From: Saccharothrix tamanrassetensis | Lineage (GTDB): Bacteria; Actinomycetota; Actinomycetes; Mycobacteriales; Pseudonocardiaceae | DNA: 64,000 nt | Direction of reading: 5' to 3' | NCBI RefSeq assembly: GCF_014203665.1 | Contig: NZ_JACHJN010000012.1 | Span: forward strand, 1-64,000 | In this document: positions 55,054 to 64,000 of the stretch, one piece after another | How positions within the stretch are numbered: the stretch's first letter is position 1 | Layout of the letters: each line of letters opens with the position of its first letter | The notes under the pieces: model-generated | Databases searched by the model: none | The model's input: the letters and a program-made list of their open reading frames with translations, nothing else | Told to the model about the DNA's origin: nothing | Position numbers and translations under genes: made by a program

Positions 55054-58000
55054 ACGGCATCCACCGCGCGGGGGCGCTCGTGACCGCCTCCGCCGGGCTG
55101 GTCGGCGTCGCCGGCTACCTCGCCACCCTGCTCATGGCGAACCTGCTGACACCCGCGCAGTTCGTCGACTACAGCGCCGCCCAGTCGCTGCTGACCACCG
55201 CCGGAGTCGCCGCCGCGGCCATGGTGCCGCTGCCCCTGGCCCGCGCGGTGCGGGCCTGTCCCGCTGGCTCGGAGACCCGGCGCGACAGCACGGGTTTCGC
55301 GGTGCTCGTGGCGTTGCTCGGAGGGGTGGTCACCGCCGTGGTGCTGACCGGTCTCGGCCTGGTCCTGAGCACACCCGGCGTGGCCGTCGCGCTCGGCGCG
55401 GCCGGGTTCGCGGTGTTCGCCATCTCCCCGGTGTGGGGATGGCTGCAAGGGGAAGCGCGGTTCGGTCGCTACGCCGTGGCCTCCGTCGCCGAGGTCGTGC
55501 TGCGGCTGGTGGCGAGTGTGGCCGCCGTCGCGCTGGGACTCGGCGCGGCGGGCGCGGTCGGCGGGTTCGTCGTCGGCACGGTCGTCGTGGTCTGGACGGG
55601 CGTGATGACCATGCGCGGCGACCTTGCCTGGCGGCCGGGCCTCATGCGCGATCGGACCCGGTGGGGCGAGACCGGCGTGCTCGCCTCCACGCAGTTCACG
55701 TTGTCCGTCCTGATCGGGTGCGACGTCGTGCTCGTGGCCGCGATCGACGGCGACTCGACGGCCGGGGCCAGCTACCAGGCGCTGGCGGTGATGGCCAAAG
55801 GCCCGGTCTACGTGGCGGCCGCAGCCGCGCTGACCGGTTTCCCGCTGTTGCGCAACACCGCTCCCGAGCAGGCACCCGAGGTGGTAGGCGCGATGCTCCG
55901 GTCGTTCACCCGGCTCGCCCTTCCTGTCACCGCGATCGTCGCCACCGTGCCGTCGGCGCTGGTCCTGACCGTCCTGCCGGACCGGTACTCCGACGCGATC
56001 GGCCTGCTGCCCTGGCTGGCTGTCGCCGGGTTCTCGTTCGGGGCGATCAGCGCCCTGGTCATGGTGTTGCTTGGCGTGGGCGCACACGCCAGGTGTCGTG
56101 CCGCGCTCGCCGTGGCGACCGTGGTGGTCACGGGCAGCATGTGCGCGGGCTGGTACACCGCAGCCACGACGGGGCTTGCGGTCGGCGTTGCCCTCGGCAC
56201 CTCCATCGCCGCGTTGGTGTGCGCGGTGCTCGTTCGGCGATTCCTGCCCGCCCACGCGGTTCGGGCGCTTCCGCGTGCCGCGATGTCGGTCGCCGTGCTC
56301 ACCGTGGCGCTGCTGGCGGCCGGTTTCTCGACACCGTTGTGGCTGTGCGTCGCGGTCGTCGCGGTACTGGTGGCGCTGTGGCCCCGTCGAGAACCGCGCC
56401 GGAGGCCGGGGGAGTTCCTGGACATCCTGCACCTGGGGTTCGAGGACCCGGACATGCCCGGCTCGGGCGGAGGTTCCCTGCGCACCCACGAAATCGACAA
56501 GAGGCTGGTCGCCGCAGGCCACCGGGTCACCGTGCTGACCACGAGGTTCCCCGGCTGCCACGACCGCGTCCAGGACGGCGTCCGCTACGTGCACGTCGGT
56601 CTGGGCAGGGGGAGGACCCTCATCGGGCGAGTCGTCGGCTACGCCGTGGTGCTCCCCTTCGCCGCGCGCAGGCACGCCGCCGACCTCGTCGTCGAGGACT
56701 TCTTCGCACCCGTCTCCACGATGGCCGCTCCACTGTGGACCGGCCGGCCGACGGTCGGTGTCGTCCAATGGCTCAACGCCCGCGACAAAGCCCGCCAGTA
56801 CCACCTCCCGTTCCACTTGGTCGAACGGTTCGGTGTGCGTCACCACCGGCGACTGGTCGCCGTGTCCCGAGGCGTCGCCGACCGGTTGACCGCCATGAAC
56901 CCCCGCGCGCACGTCGAGATCATCGGCAACGGGGTGGACCCACTGGCCTTCGCCGCCACGCCCTCCGACGGCGCTGACATCGTCTACATAGGACGACTGG
57001 AGTTCGTGCAGAAAGGTCTCGACCTGCTGCTGCACGCCTGGGCCTCGGCCCGTCACCACGTCACCGGAACTTTGGTCGTCGCCGGTACCGGACCCGGCGA
57101 GCGAAGGCTGCGGGACATGGTCGCCGACCTCGGCATCGCCGACCGCGTCCGCTTCACCGGCTGGGTCGCCGGGCAGGACAAGTACGACCTGCTCGCCCGT
57201 GCCCGGCTGGTCGTCGTCCCGTCCCGGTTCGAGACCTTCGGCATCGTCGCCGTCGAAGCACTCGCCACCGGCACTCCCGTGCTCGCGTTCGACATCCCTT
57301 GCCTGCGCGAGGTCGTGCCGGGCCACAGCGGTGAACTGGTCGCCCCGTTCGACGTGCCCGCCTTCACCGAGGCGCTGATCCGCTTGCACCGCACACCCAA
57401 GACCGACGACCGCATCCGCCGCGCCCGCTCGTTCGCCGAGACCTACGACTGGGACGCGCTCGCGCAACGCCAGGCGGAGTTCTACCACCGAGCCGTCCAC
57501 GGGAAGCCCGTCACCGACCCCGCGCACACCGTCCGGGCACAACTGGCCGACCTCGGCCGCCGTCGCGCCGGCCGCCGCCCGCCACGACCGGTCGTGATCG
57601 GCGACTTCGGCAACGGCGACACCGGTGAAGAGGCCCAACTCGCCGCGGTACTGGCCGGCCTCGACACCGACGCCCGCCCCACCGTCCTGTCCCGCAACCC
57701 GGACCGGATCACCGCGTTGCACGACGTCGCCGCTCGTCCGCTGACGCTCAGGCACGCCCTGCGGGCGATCGCCGACAGCGACGGCCTTGTCGTGGTCGGC
57801 GGCGGTGCGTACGGTCCCGGCCCATCCCTGGTCCGGCTCCTGCCGCACGTCGCCGCAGCAGGCCGGCACACCGGCCGCGATGTCGTCTACGTCGGGATCG
57901 GCGTCTCCGATGGGTCACCTCGTCACGTGCTCCACCAGCTTCGCCGCGCCGCCGCCCGAGGCCGTGTCACCGTCCGGGACGTGTCGTCCCTCCGCGTTCT

Positions 58001-58574
58001 CGACTCGACCGCCGACGTGCCCTGCGTCGGAGACCTCGCCTGGCAACTCGCACCCGCCGATCCGGAATTGGTGGAGGAGGAACTGCGTCGCGCCGGCGTC
58101 GACCCGAACCGGCCGCTCCTGCTGCTCGCACCGGGAGCGGGCATCGACGACACCCGCACAAACCGGATGATCGACACCTTCGCCGCCGCCGCCCGCCGAT
58201 GGACGACCAACGGCGGAACGGTGGCCGCCATCGCCCTGTCCGACCGCGACCGCCGACCCACCCGCACCGACGCCGCCCTGGCAGCCCACATCGCGGACGC
58301 GGCCGGCTTGGCTCTGCCCGTCGTCGGCCCCGGCCTGCCACCACGGATCGCCAAAGCCGCCATCGCCCGCTCCGACGCCGTCCTGGGTGTGCGCTTCCAC
58401 GCTCTCGTCTTCGCCCTGTCCACCGGAACACCGTGCACGGGCTTGGCCTGGGAACCCGAGACCCGCGCGCTCATCGAAGACCACCGGCTGACCACAGCCG
58501 ACGATGGTCGGGAACTCATCGCCTGGCTCGACGCGATCACCACGCCCACCACGCTGCCCTCCGCAAGGCGGTGA
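55050..58574 (+). CDS. Triple fusion: flippase, GT4 glycosyltransferase, pyruvyltransferase
   Basis: 1174 aa, GTG 55050 overlapping the previous stop (GTGA). Residues ~1-440 hold 12-14 hydrophobic helices in the pattern of Wzx/MOP polysaccharide flippases (ALVTASAGLVGVAGYLATLL, GLLPWLAVAGFSFGAISALV). Residues ~454-820 are a GT4 enzyme (GGGSLRTHEIDKRLVAAGH, YIGRLEFVQKGLDLLL, SRFETFGIVAVEALATG). Residues ~845-1174 match polysaccharide pyruvyltransferases of the CsaB type (IGDFGNGDTGEEAQLAAVL, VVVGGGAYGPGPSLVRL, VRFHALVFALSTG). Three normally separate steps (sugar transfer, pyruvyl capping and membrane export) stand in one chain. There is no internal stop or frameshift. Confidence 0.88.
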   Translation: MNGIHRAGALVTASAGLVGVAGYLATLLMANLLTPAQFVDYSAAQSLLTTAGVAAAAMVPLPLARAVRACPAGSETRRDSTGFAVLVALLGGVVTAVVLTGLGLVLSTPGVAVALGAAGFAVFAISPVWGWLQGEARFGRYAVASVAEVVLRLVASVAAVALGLGAAGAVGGFVVGTVVVVWTGVMTMRGDLAWRPGLMRDRTRWGETGVLASTQFTLSVLIGCDVVLVAAIDGDSTAGASYQALAVMAKGPVYVAAAAALTGFPLLRNTAPEQAPEVVGAMLRSFTRLALPVTAIVATVPSALVLTVLPDRYSDAIGLLPWLAVAGFSFGAISALVMVLLGVGAHARCRAALAVATVVVTGSMCAGWYTAATTGLAVGVALGTSIAALVCAVLVRRFLPAHAVRALPRAAMSVAVLTVALLAAGFSTPLWLCVAVVAVLVALWPRREPRRRPGEFLDILHLGFEDPDMPGSGGGSLRTHEIDKRLVAAGHRVTVLTTRFPGCHDRVQDGVRYVHVGLGRGRTLIGRVVGYAVVLPFAARRHAADLVVEDFFAPVSTMAAPLWTGRPTVGVVQWLNARDKARQYHLPFHLVERFGVRHHRRLVAVSRGVADRLTAMNPRAHVEIIGNGVDPLAFAATPSDGADIVYIGRLEFVQKGLDLLLHAWASARHHVTGTLVVAGTGPGERRLRDMVADLGIADRVRFTGWVAGQDKYDLLARARLVVVPSRFETFGIVAVEALATGTPVLAFDIPCLREVVPGHSGELVAPFDVPAFTEALIRLHRTPKTDDRIRRARSFAETYDWDALAQRQAEFYHRAVHGKPVTDPAHTVRAQLADLGRRRAGRRPPRPVVIGDFGNGDTGEEAQLAAVLAGLDTDARPTVLSRNPDRITALHDVAARPLTLRHALRAIADSDGLVVVGGGAYGPGPSLVRLLPHVAAAGRHTGRDVVYVGIGVSDGSPRHVLHQLRRAAARGRVTVRDVSSLRVLDSTADVPCVGDLAWQLAPADPELVEEELRRAGVDPNRPLLLLAPGAGIDDTRTNRMIDTFAAAARRWTTNGGTVAAIALSDRDRRPTRTDAALAAHIADAAGLALPVVGPGLPPRIAKAAIARSDAVLGVRFHALVFALSTGTPCTGLAWEPETRALIEDHRLTTADDGRELIAWLDAITTPTTLPSARR

Positions 58575-58578
58575 ACCC

Positions 58579-60099
58579 GTGACAACGTCCCTCCTGACCC
58601 ACACCGAAGGACTGCGGCGCAAGCACGCACCGCTGCTCATCGCGACAGGTTTCGGCATCGTCGCCTTGGCGGTGCGAGCCCTCGGCCTGACCCGCTCCTT
58701 CGACCTCTGGGTCGACGAGATGGTCTACGCGCGACTGGGCCTCACCGTGTCCCAAGGCCGGTTGCCGCACCTCGACGGCCACCCCTTCTTCCTGCACCCA
58801 CCCGGCGGCTTCCTGTTCAACGGCCTGCTCATCGACCTTTTCGGCCTGTCGGGGAACGACATGGACCTCGCACTGGCGCTGCGCTGGGGCAACGCCGTTC
58901 TGGGCGCCGTGACCGTCGCACTCGGTTTCCTGCTGATCAGTCGTGTCTCCGGCACCGGCATCGCCGCGGGCTGCGCGACGATCCTCGCGTTCGACCCCTT
59001 CGTGCTGCGCAACAACAGCAGGCTCTTCCTGGAGACGCCCGCCATCGCGGTCACCCTGGCCGGATACCTGCTCCTCGTCCGGGCCATGAGCGGCAGAGGT
59101 CGCGTCCCGACGGGAACCGCGATCGCGGCAGGACTCCTGCTGGGCTGCGGTGTGCTGACCAAGGACGCCACGGTCGTGCTCGCCGCCGTGCCCCTCGTCC
59201 TGGCGGTGGTGTGGAAGCAGACCCTGCACGTCAGGGAGGCGGCGGTCGTGCTCGCCGCCGGAGCCGTGCCCTATCTGCTGTATCTCGTCGTTGTTCTGTT
59301 CAACGGGCTGTTGGGTGCGTGGGGCCACGCCAAGCTCGACGGCGTCGAACGCATGATCGGCCTCACCCAGACCACCGGCTTCAACGCACCCGACACCCCG
59401 AACCTCGTCGGCCGTCTCATCGACCAGATCGGGTACTTCGGCACCAGCTACCTCCTGCTCGCCGCGTGCCCCGTCGTCGGGGTGGTCGCGGCACGCAGCG
59501 CGCACCCCGCTCGACGACTGGTCGGGATGTGCGCTGTGGCAATGGGAGCACTCGGCATCTACGCCGCGGCCTTCGGCACCTTCGAGGAACAGTACGGATA
59601 CGGCGTCATCGTCACCGGAACCCTGGCCCTCGGTGCTGCCGCGGCGGAACTCCGCGACAGCCACCCCCGCCTGGTCAAACCCGGAGCGGTCGGCCTGGCA
59701 TGCCTGATCGTGCTCACCATGGCACTGGGCATCCGCGTCGAGACCACTCAGGACAACAGCATCCAAGCCGTCCGCGACTGGGTCCGCCACAACCTGCCCG
59801 CCGATGCCAAGGTCGGCGTCACCTCCAACACGGCTCAATGGGCCTTCGCCGATGACCCCAGGTTCGGCGTCTGGCCCTCCGCGCCGGCGCTGCGCGACAA
59901 CGGTGCCACCTACATCCTGACCCACGACCTGTACACGGAACAGGGATACAGCTACGCCAAGATTTCCGTCATCACCTGGCTGCGTGGCAACGCCACACCC
60001 CTTGCCACCTTCACCGGCCCTACCAACGGCGACACCGTCCTGTGGCGAATCGACCCCGCCACCTTGGACAAGGCCGCCGTTCAAGGCGTCGGGTCATGA
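58579..60099 (+). CDS. GT-C type membrane glycosyltransferase (GT39/ArnT-like)
   Basis: 506 aa, GTG 58579, 4 bp after the previous stop. About 10-12 membrane helices in the N-terminal 370 residues. The first external loop holds the acidic pair in FDLWVDEMVYARL, typical of lipid-phosphate-sugar-using GT-C enzymes, and later HPFFLHPPGGFLFNG. A soluble C-terminal domain of ~120 residues faces outside. It would take sugar from the lipid carrier made by the first gene and add it to glycan or protein on the outer face, completing the operon logic. Confidence 0.85.
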   Translation: MTTSLLTHTEGLRRKHAPLLIATGFGIVALAVRALGLTRSFDLWVDEMVYARLGLTVSQGRLPHLDGHPFFLHPPGGFLFNGLLIDLFGLSGNDMDLALALRWGNAVLGAVTVALGFLLISRVSGTGIAAGCATILAFDPFVLRNNSRLFLETPAIAVTLAGYLLLVRAMSGRGRVPTGTAIAAGLLLGCGVLTKDATVVLAAVPLVLAVVWKQTLHVREAAVVLAAGAVPYLLYLVVVLFNGLLGAWGHAKLDGVERMIGLTQTTGFNAPDTPNLVGRLIDQIGYFGTSYLLLAACPVVGVVAARSAHPARRLVGMCAVAMGALGIYAAAFGTFEEQYGYGVIVTGTLALGAAAAELRDSHPRLVKPGAVGLACLIVLTMALGIRVETTQDNSIQAVRDWVRHNLPADAKVGVTSNTAQWAFADDPRFGVWPSAPALRDNGATYILTHDLYTEQGYSYAKISVITWLRGNATPLATFTGPTNGDTVLWRIDPATLDKAAVQGVGS

Positions 60100-60141
60100 C
60101 GCGGAAGCTGACGACGGAGAACCACCTGGTAGTGGACCTGG

Positions 60142-60378
60142 CTACGGACTGACGACCACTCCGGAGGCCGGTGAGACCGACGGCGGTGTGGCCGTCGTGG
60201 TGGAAGGGGGAGGCGGGGGAGAGGAACTCGACGACGGTGGGTCGGGGCGCTGGGTGAGTGTGGGTGTGGACGCCGGGTTGGCCGTGGAGGTCACGAGCGG
60301 TTGCGGTTCGTCTTGGGCGGTGACGCCGCACGCGGTGAGTGCGCCCGCCATGAGGACGACGACTGCCGCGGTTCTCAT
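60142..60378 (-). CDS. Small Pro/Ser/Thr-rich lipoprotein
   Basis: 78 aa, ATG 60378 overlapping the histidine kinase stop. It has a signal peptide with lipobox LTAC (Cys17), then a low-complexity tail rich in Pro, Ser and Thr (PSSSSSPPPPPSTTT). It is exported and lipid-anchored. Its place at the end of a response regulator-kinase operon recalls CseA in the Streptomyces CseABC envelope-stress system, where a lipoprotein tunes the sensor. The gene order differs. Confidence 0.75.
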   Translation of the reverse strand: MRTAAVVVLMAGALTACGVTAQDEPQPLVTSTANPASTPTLTQRPDPPSSSSSPPPPPSTTTATPPSVSPASGVVVSP

Positions 60379-61736
60379 CGGTCGGCCTCGGGGATCTCGA
60401 CGATGAACCGCGCTCCGCCGCCAGGCCGCTGCTCGACCCGTGCGGTTCCGCCGTGCCGCTGCACGTGCTGGGCGACCAGCGCCAGCCCGAGGCCGCTGCC
60501 GGTGTCGCCGCCCCGGCTGCCCGCCCGCGCGCCGCGGTCGAACCGGTCGAAGATCCGGTCGCGCAGTGCGGCGGGCACGCCCGGCCCGCCGTCGTCGACC
60601 TCCAGCCTCGCCATGCCCCGTCGGCTGAGCACGGCCACCCGGACCGCGCCTCCGGCGTGGCGGTCGGCGTTGTCCAGCAGGTTGGCCACCACCCGATCCA
60701 GCCGCCGCCGGTCGCCGAGCACCTGCGGCGCGGGCGCGTCCGCCTCCACCGCTACCGCCCGGCCGGGTCGTGCGGCGATGACGTTCTCCACGAGGACCGC
60801 CAGGTCGATCGGTTCCAGGGTGGTGTCGTCGGCCCGCTGGTCGGTCCGGGAGATCTCCAGCAGGTCGACCACCATCCGGGCGAAGCGGTCGATCTCGGAG
60901 GTGAGGAGTTCCAGCGCCTTTCCGGCTGTGCCGGGGACTTCGGCGCGGCGGCGGTGCAGGACGGCGGCGGCGTTGACCATGGTGGTCAACGGGGAGCGCA
61001 GTTCGTGGCTGACGTCGCCGGCGAACCGGGCGTCCTTGATCACGCGCTGTTCCAGGGCGTCCGCGGTGACGTTGAACGTGGTGGCGAGCGGCGTCAGGTC
61101 GGGGTCGGCCTGGGCGGGCAGGCGGGCCCGCAGGTCGCCGCCCGCGATGCGGGAAGCGGCGTTGGTCAGCTCGGTGAGCGGACGCAGCGCGCGCCTGCTC
61201 GCCCAGAAGCCGAGCGCGACGCCGAGCAGTCCGCTGACCACCGCGCACGCCACGAGCAGGCCGCTGAGGAACCGGAACGTGCGATCCAGCTGCACCATGG
61301 GCGCGAGTTCCACGTACGCGCCGCCGGCCGAACTCATCGGCAGCGTGACGGCGAGGACCGGGACGCCGTCCACGATCAGCCGTTGGGCCGCCGGGACACC
61401 CCGCCGGCCCAGCTCCAGCAGCCGCGGCGGCAGCCTGGTCGGGTCGACCTGCCGGCCGCTGGTGAGCACCTGACCGGGGCGGAACAGCAGCACGGTCGAG
61501 TCCTGGCTGGTGGCCAGGCCGGTCAGCAGCTCGTTGAGCCCTCCGGAACCGGTGCGCAGCGACTCGGCGACCAGCCGGGCGTTGACCTCCGCCTGCCGGA
61601 CACCGCTCTGCTCGCGCTGGCGGAGCATGTAGCCCGACGCCAGGTTCCAGATCGCGATCGCGAGGGTGCTGGTCAGCAGCAGGGAGCCCAGCCCGAGCAC
61701 CATCGCCACCCGCCAGCGCAGCGTCAGCCGCAGCAC
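60375..61736 (-). CDS. Sensor histidine kinase
   Basis: 453 aa, GTG 61736, 4 bp after the response regulator stop. Membrane helices lie at ~12-34 and ~160-182, flanking an extracytoplasmic sensor of ~125 residues. HAMP follows (ASRRALRPLTELTNAASRIA), then the H box DVSHELRSPLTTM, N box VVANLLDNADRH, and G boxes DDGGPGVP and GSGLGLALV. It is a complete kinase that autophosphorylates and passes phosphate to the partner regulator. The extracytoplasmic lipoprotein encoded next may act on its sensor domain. Confidence 0.92.
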   Translation of the reverse strand: MLRLTLRWRVAMVLGLGSLLLTSTLAIAIWNLASGYMLRQREQSGVRQAEVNARLVAESLRTGSGGLNELLTGLATSQDSTVLLFRPGQVLTSGRQVDPTRLPPRLLELGRRGVPAAQRLIVDGVPVLAVTLPMSSAGGAYVELAPMVQLDRTFRFLSGLLVACAVVSGLLGVALGFWASRRALRPLTELTNAASRIAGGDLRARLPAQADPDLTPLATTFNVTADALEQRVIKDARFAGDVSHELRSPLTTMVNAAAVLHRRRAEVPGTAGKALELLTSEIDRFARMVVDLLEISRTDQRADDTTLEPIDLAVLVENVIAARPGRAVAVEADAPAPQVLGDRRRLDRVVANLLDNADRHAGGAVRVAVLSRRGMARLEVDDGGPGVPAALRDRIFDRFDRGARAGSRGGDTGSGLGLALVAQHVQRHGGTARVEQRPGGGARFIVEIPEADR

Positions 61737-61740
61737 GGCG

Positions 61741-62424
61741 TCACCGGTCCGGGTCGATCCGGTAGCCCGCGCCCCGCACGGTCACCACGAGGGTCGGGTC
61801 GTCCGGGTCGGGTTCGACTTTGCGGCGGAGCCTGCGGATGTGCACGTCGAGCAGCCTGGTGTCGCCGAAGTAGTCGTAGCCCCACACGCGTTGCAACAGC
61901 TGTTCGCGGGTCACGATCCGGCCCGCCGCCGACGCGAGTTCGACCAGCAGCCGGAACTCGGTCCTGGTCAGGTGCACCTCCTGGCCCGACTGGTGCACGG
62001 TGCCCACGTCCGGCCGGATCTCCAGACCGCCGAACCTCAGCACCTCGTCCTGGCGCCCGCCGCCGCGTCGGCGCAGCAGCGCGCGGATGCGGGCCGCGAG
62101 TTCACCGGCGACCAGGGGCTTGGTGACGTAGTCGTCCGCGCCCGCCTCCAGACCCGCGATGACGTCGGCGGTGTCGGTGCGGGCGGTGACGATGATGATC
62201 GGCAGGTCGCCACGGGCCCGGAGCGTTTGGCACACCTCCAGCCCGTCGACGCCGGGGAGCACGAGGTCGAGCAGGACGACGTCGAAGGCGGACTGGCCGA
62301 GCATCCGCAGCGCGTCCTCGCCCGACACGGCGTCGGAGACCGCGAAACCCTCGTCGCCCAGCGCCAGACCGAGCGCGAGCCTGATGTGCTCGTCGTCCTC
62401 GACCAGCAGTACGGAGTAGTCCAT
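61741..62424 (-). CDS. OmpR-family response regulator
   Basis: 227 aa from ATG 62424; a longer frame reaches 62505. Receiver domain: LLVEDDEHIR, phospho-acceptor Asp in VVLLDLVLPG, conserved Thr in IIVTART and Lys in YVTKPL. The winged-helix DNA-binding domain follows (LTRTEFRLLVELASAAGRIV, VRGAGYRI). It is the first gene of the regulator-kinase-lipoprotein operon. Related by pattern to CseB-type regulators of cell-envelope stress; targets unknown. Confidence 0.92.
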   Translation of the reverse strand: MDYSVLLVEDDEHIRLALGLALGDEGFAVSDAVSGEDALRMLGQSAFDVVLLDLVLPGVDGLEVCQTLRARGDLPIIIVTARTDTADVIAGLEAGADDYVTKPLVAGELAARIRALLRRRGGGRQDEVLRFGGLEIRPDVGTVHQSGQEVHLTRTEFRLLVELASAAGRIVTREQLLQRVWGYDYFGDTRLLDVHIRRLRRKVEPDPDDPTLVVTVRGAGYRIDPDR

Positions 62425-62643
62425 GGCCCGTCGATCCTCGCCCCCGGGTCGGAGTCGTCCTCCACCGGCCCGCCGTGCCGGGCGGCGATCGTAAGCTGAT
62501 CGCAAGGTCCCCCGGCGTCGCTATCGGTCACATCGGACCGCGGTTCCGCCAGGATTCCCAGGTGCAGAACCAGGCGTCGGCCGCGCAGGCGGTCGGCGCC
62601 TTCCCCGTACCCGCACCCGGCCACGAAAGTCGGCATAACCGCT

Positions 62644-62832
62644 GTGACCGCGATCCCCGCTGACCACGACCCGGCCACAGTCATCCTGATCTGCGACGAC
62701 TGCGGCCGCACGTTCCAGACCGACGACCTGCCGCCGGACTGGAAATCCTTGTGGGCGCAAGCTTTTCGAGCCGGTTGGCGCGGTCGGGAGCGGCGGGTCG
62801 GGCCGCACAACTGCCTCCGCTGCGCCGACTGA
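62644..62832 (+). CDS. Small zinc-ribbon-like protein
   Basis: 62 aa, GTG 62644. Two cysteine pairs, ICDDCGRTF near residue 17 and HNCLRC near the end, fit a zinc knuckle or ribbon. The middle, LPPDWKSLWAQAFRAGWRGR, is amphipathic. No family name recognised. The reading frame is short but its codon bias is right. Confidence 0.55.
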   Translation: MTAIPADHDPATVILICDDCGRTFQTDDLPPDWKSLWAQAFRAGWRGRERRVGPHNCLRCAD

Positions 62833-63221
62833 ACCCGACCGTCCGCGGCCGGGTGCCGATCGTGCACGTGGTCGGCCCGGCAGCGGACCGCGACGGGTCG
62901 CCCGACCGCCAGATGCAGGCGGTCCGGTGACTCTGCGCATGTCAGGCCGCAGTACGGCGATAGCGCCGAAATGGGGTAGCGGTGGGCGGCGGTCCACCAC
63001 GTTCTGCTGCCGAACCTACCGTATTCGCTCTTTCGTGTTGGATTGTCGAGTGACCGGGGAACGGTTTCATCCTGGTACCTGCCCGATCCGACGAAAATAC
63101 GAGTAAAACGTTCATCACCTGCCGGTGGAGGGGGATTCACCTGAACAGTGGCTAACCATTGCTCCGAATATCGCGATAGACCTCATGTCGTTCCTCGGAA
63201 GCCCTGGAGAATGAGGTCGCC
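62833..63221. other. Promoter region of the glutamate decarboxylase gene
   Basis: 389 bp without a credible gene. An AT-richer stretch begins near 63,000. TATCGCGATA (63,169-63,178) is a perfect 10-bp palindrome 44 bp before the start codon. Short ATG frames at 63,185 and 63,211 end at once. Confidence 0.5.
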
Positions 63222-64000
63222 ATGAGTTTGCAGCGCGTGATCACCGACGAGCAGGACCTGCAGATCGCCCCCGTCTTCGCCCAGCGCGTCGACGACGACG
63301 TCATCCCGAAGGGGAGGCTCCCCGAGAAGCCGATGCCGGCGGGCGTCGCGGCGGGCATCGTGCACTCGAGGCTGTTGCTCGACGGCCGCGCGGCCCTCAA
63401 CCTCGCCACGTTCTGCACGACGGCCGCCGAACCGGAGCTGGAGCGGATCTACGCGGACACCGCACCCATCAACCTCATGAACCGCGAGGAGTACCCGGCC
63501 AGTTCCGAGATCGAGCAGGAGTGCATCAACGCGCTCGCGAACCTGTGGCACGAGGACGACGGGCGGTTCATCGGCTGCTCCACCAGCGGCAGTTCGGAGG
63601 CGGCCATGCTCGCCGGGCTGGCCATGCTGCGACGCTGGCGCGAGCGGGGCGGCACCGGCAAGCCGAACATGGTGTTCGGCACCCACGTCCACGTCTGCTG
63701 GCCGAAGTTCTGCAACTTCTGGGACGTGGAAGCCCGGATGGTGCCGCTCGCGGAGAACCGCACGATTCTCGACCCGGCGCTCACCGCCGAGGCGGTCGAC
63801 GAGAACACGATCGGCGTCGTCGCGGTGCTCGGCAGCACCCAGGACGGGCGCTACGACCCGGTCGCGGAGATCTCGGCCGCGCTCGACGGCGTGGCGGCGG
63901 ACCGGGGCGTCGACGTGCCGCTGCACGTCGACGCGGCCAGCGGCGGGTTCGTCGCGCCGTTCCTGGACGTCGACTTCGCCTGGGACTTCGCGCTGCCCAG
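63222..64000 (+). CDS. gad: Glutamate decarboxylase (3' end beyond the window)
   Basis: At least 259 residues are visible from ATG 63222. PLP-dependent group II decarboxylase of the GadB type: ATFCTTAAEPELERIYADT, LMNREEYPASSEIE, GCSTSGSSEAAMLAGLAMLR, and HVDAASGGFVAPF with the Asp that contacts the cofactor nitrogen. The PLP lysine lies further on, outside the window. It converts glutamate to GABA with CO2 release, consuming a proton, and commonly serves acid tolerance or GABA metabolism. Confidence 0.92.
   Translation, partial: MSLQRVITDEQDLQIAPVFAQRVDDDVIPKGRLPEKPMPAGVAAGIVHSRLLLDGRAALNLATFCTTAAEPELERIYADTAPINLMNREEYPASSEIEQECINALANLWHEDDGRFIGCSTSGSSEAAMLAGLAMLRRWRERGGTGKPNMVFGTHVHVCWPKFCNFWDVEARMVPLAENRTILDPALTAEAVDENTIGVVAVLGSTQDGRYDPVAEISAALDGVAADRGVDVPLHVDAASGGFVAPFLDVDFAWDFALP

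Noticed and set aside
54978-57869. 963-aa open frame antisense to the glycan operon
   Set aside because: Low-complexity Gly/Asp/Arg/His product opposite clearly conserved glycosyltransferase and pyruvyltransferase domains; a frame shadow.
60142-62424. True CseABC system
   Set aside because: A lipoprotein, regulator and kinase are present, but gene order differs and no sigma-E gene is adjacent; kept only as a comparison.

Overview
The window looks like chromosomal DNA of a high-GC filamentous actinomycete, perhaps Pseudonocardiales (Saccharothrix/Actinosynnema/Lentzea type). The grounds are strongly GC-biased third codon positions, ATGA/GTGA-coupled operons, frequent GTG/TTG starts, a WhiB-like protein, a rifampicin monooxygenase and a large NRPS. 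The genus is a guess.

Region 1 (1-21.7 kb) is a peptide biosynthesis locus. A 4645-aa NRPS on the minus strand reads C-A-T / C-A-T-E / C-A-T-E / C, with no thioesterase. Behind it lie a cyclase-family protein, an argininosuccinate-synthase-like ligase and a VioC-family Fe(II)/2-oxoglutarate dioxygenase. Divergent to these are a VioC-type arginine hydroxylase, a decayed third VioC paralogue and a VioD-type capreomycidine synthase. Together they suggest a peptide with a cyclic guanidino residue (capreomycidine-like) and D-configured positions. The first C domain lacks the usual catalytic His. Transposase debris lies at both ends, so the locus may be incomplete or decaying.

Region 2 (21.7-39.2 kb) is a mobile-DNA zone piled up against a tRNA-Leu(GAG) gene. 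It starts with a dead IS701-type element and a serine recombinase broken by a 7-bp tandem duplication. A probable 13.6-kb integrative element (about 25,274-38,901) follows, bounded by 19-bp imperfect direct repeats (17/19 match), the right one inside the tRNA 3' end. Its left end carries AT-richer cargo: a reverse transcriptase with a structured leader, a convergent membrane protein and a HEPN-like relic, all defence-like. Its right end carries an AICE-like backbone: two HTH/Nudix-like paralogues around a cupin, an XRE repressor, then a coupled operon of excisionase-like, WhiB-like, two membrane proteins, FtsK/Tra translocase, a 50-aa protein and a serine integrase. A scrap of another integrase C-terminus sits on the far side of the tRNA.

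Region 3 (39.2-64 kb) is ordinary chromosome. It holds a zinc alcohol dehydrogenase with an SRPBCC protein; a flavin amine oxidase with an amidohydrolase; two convergent TenA-like paralogues; a LuxR-type regulator; and a rifampicin monooxygenase preceded by a leader peptide and hairpin. An APC permease and a PadR-DUF1048-DUF1048 operon with a perfect palindromic operator follow. Then comes a surface-glycan operon with a triple fusion (flippase + GT4 + pyruvyltransferase), a two-component system with a lipoprotein, and the start of a glutamate decarboxylase gene that runs off the end.
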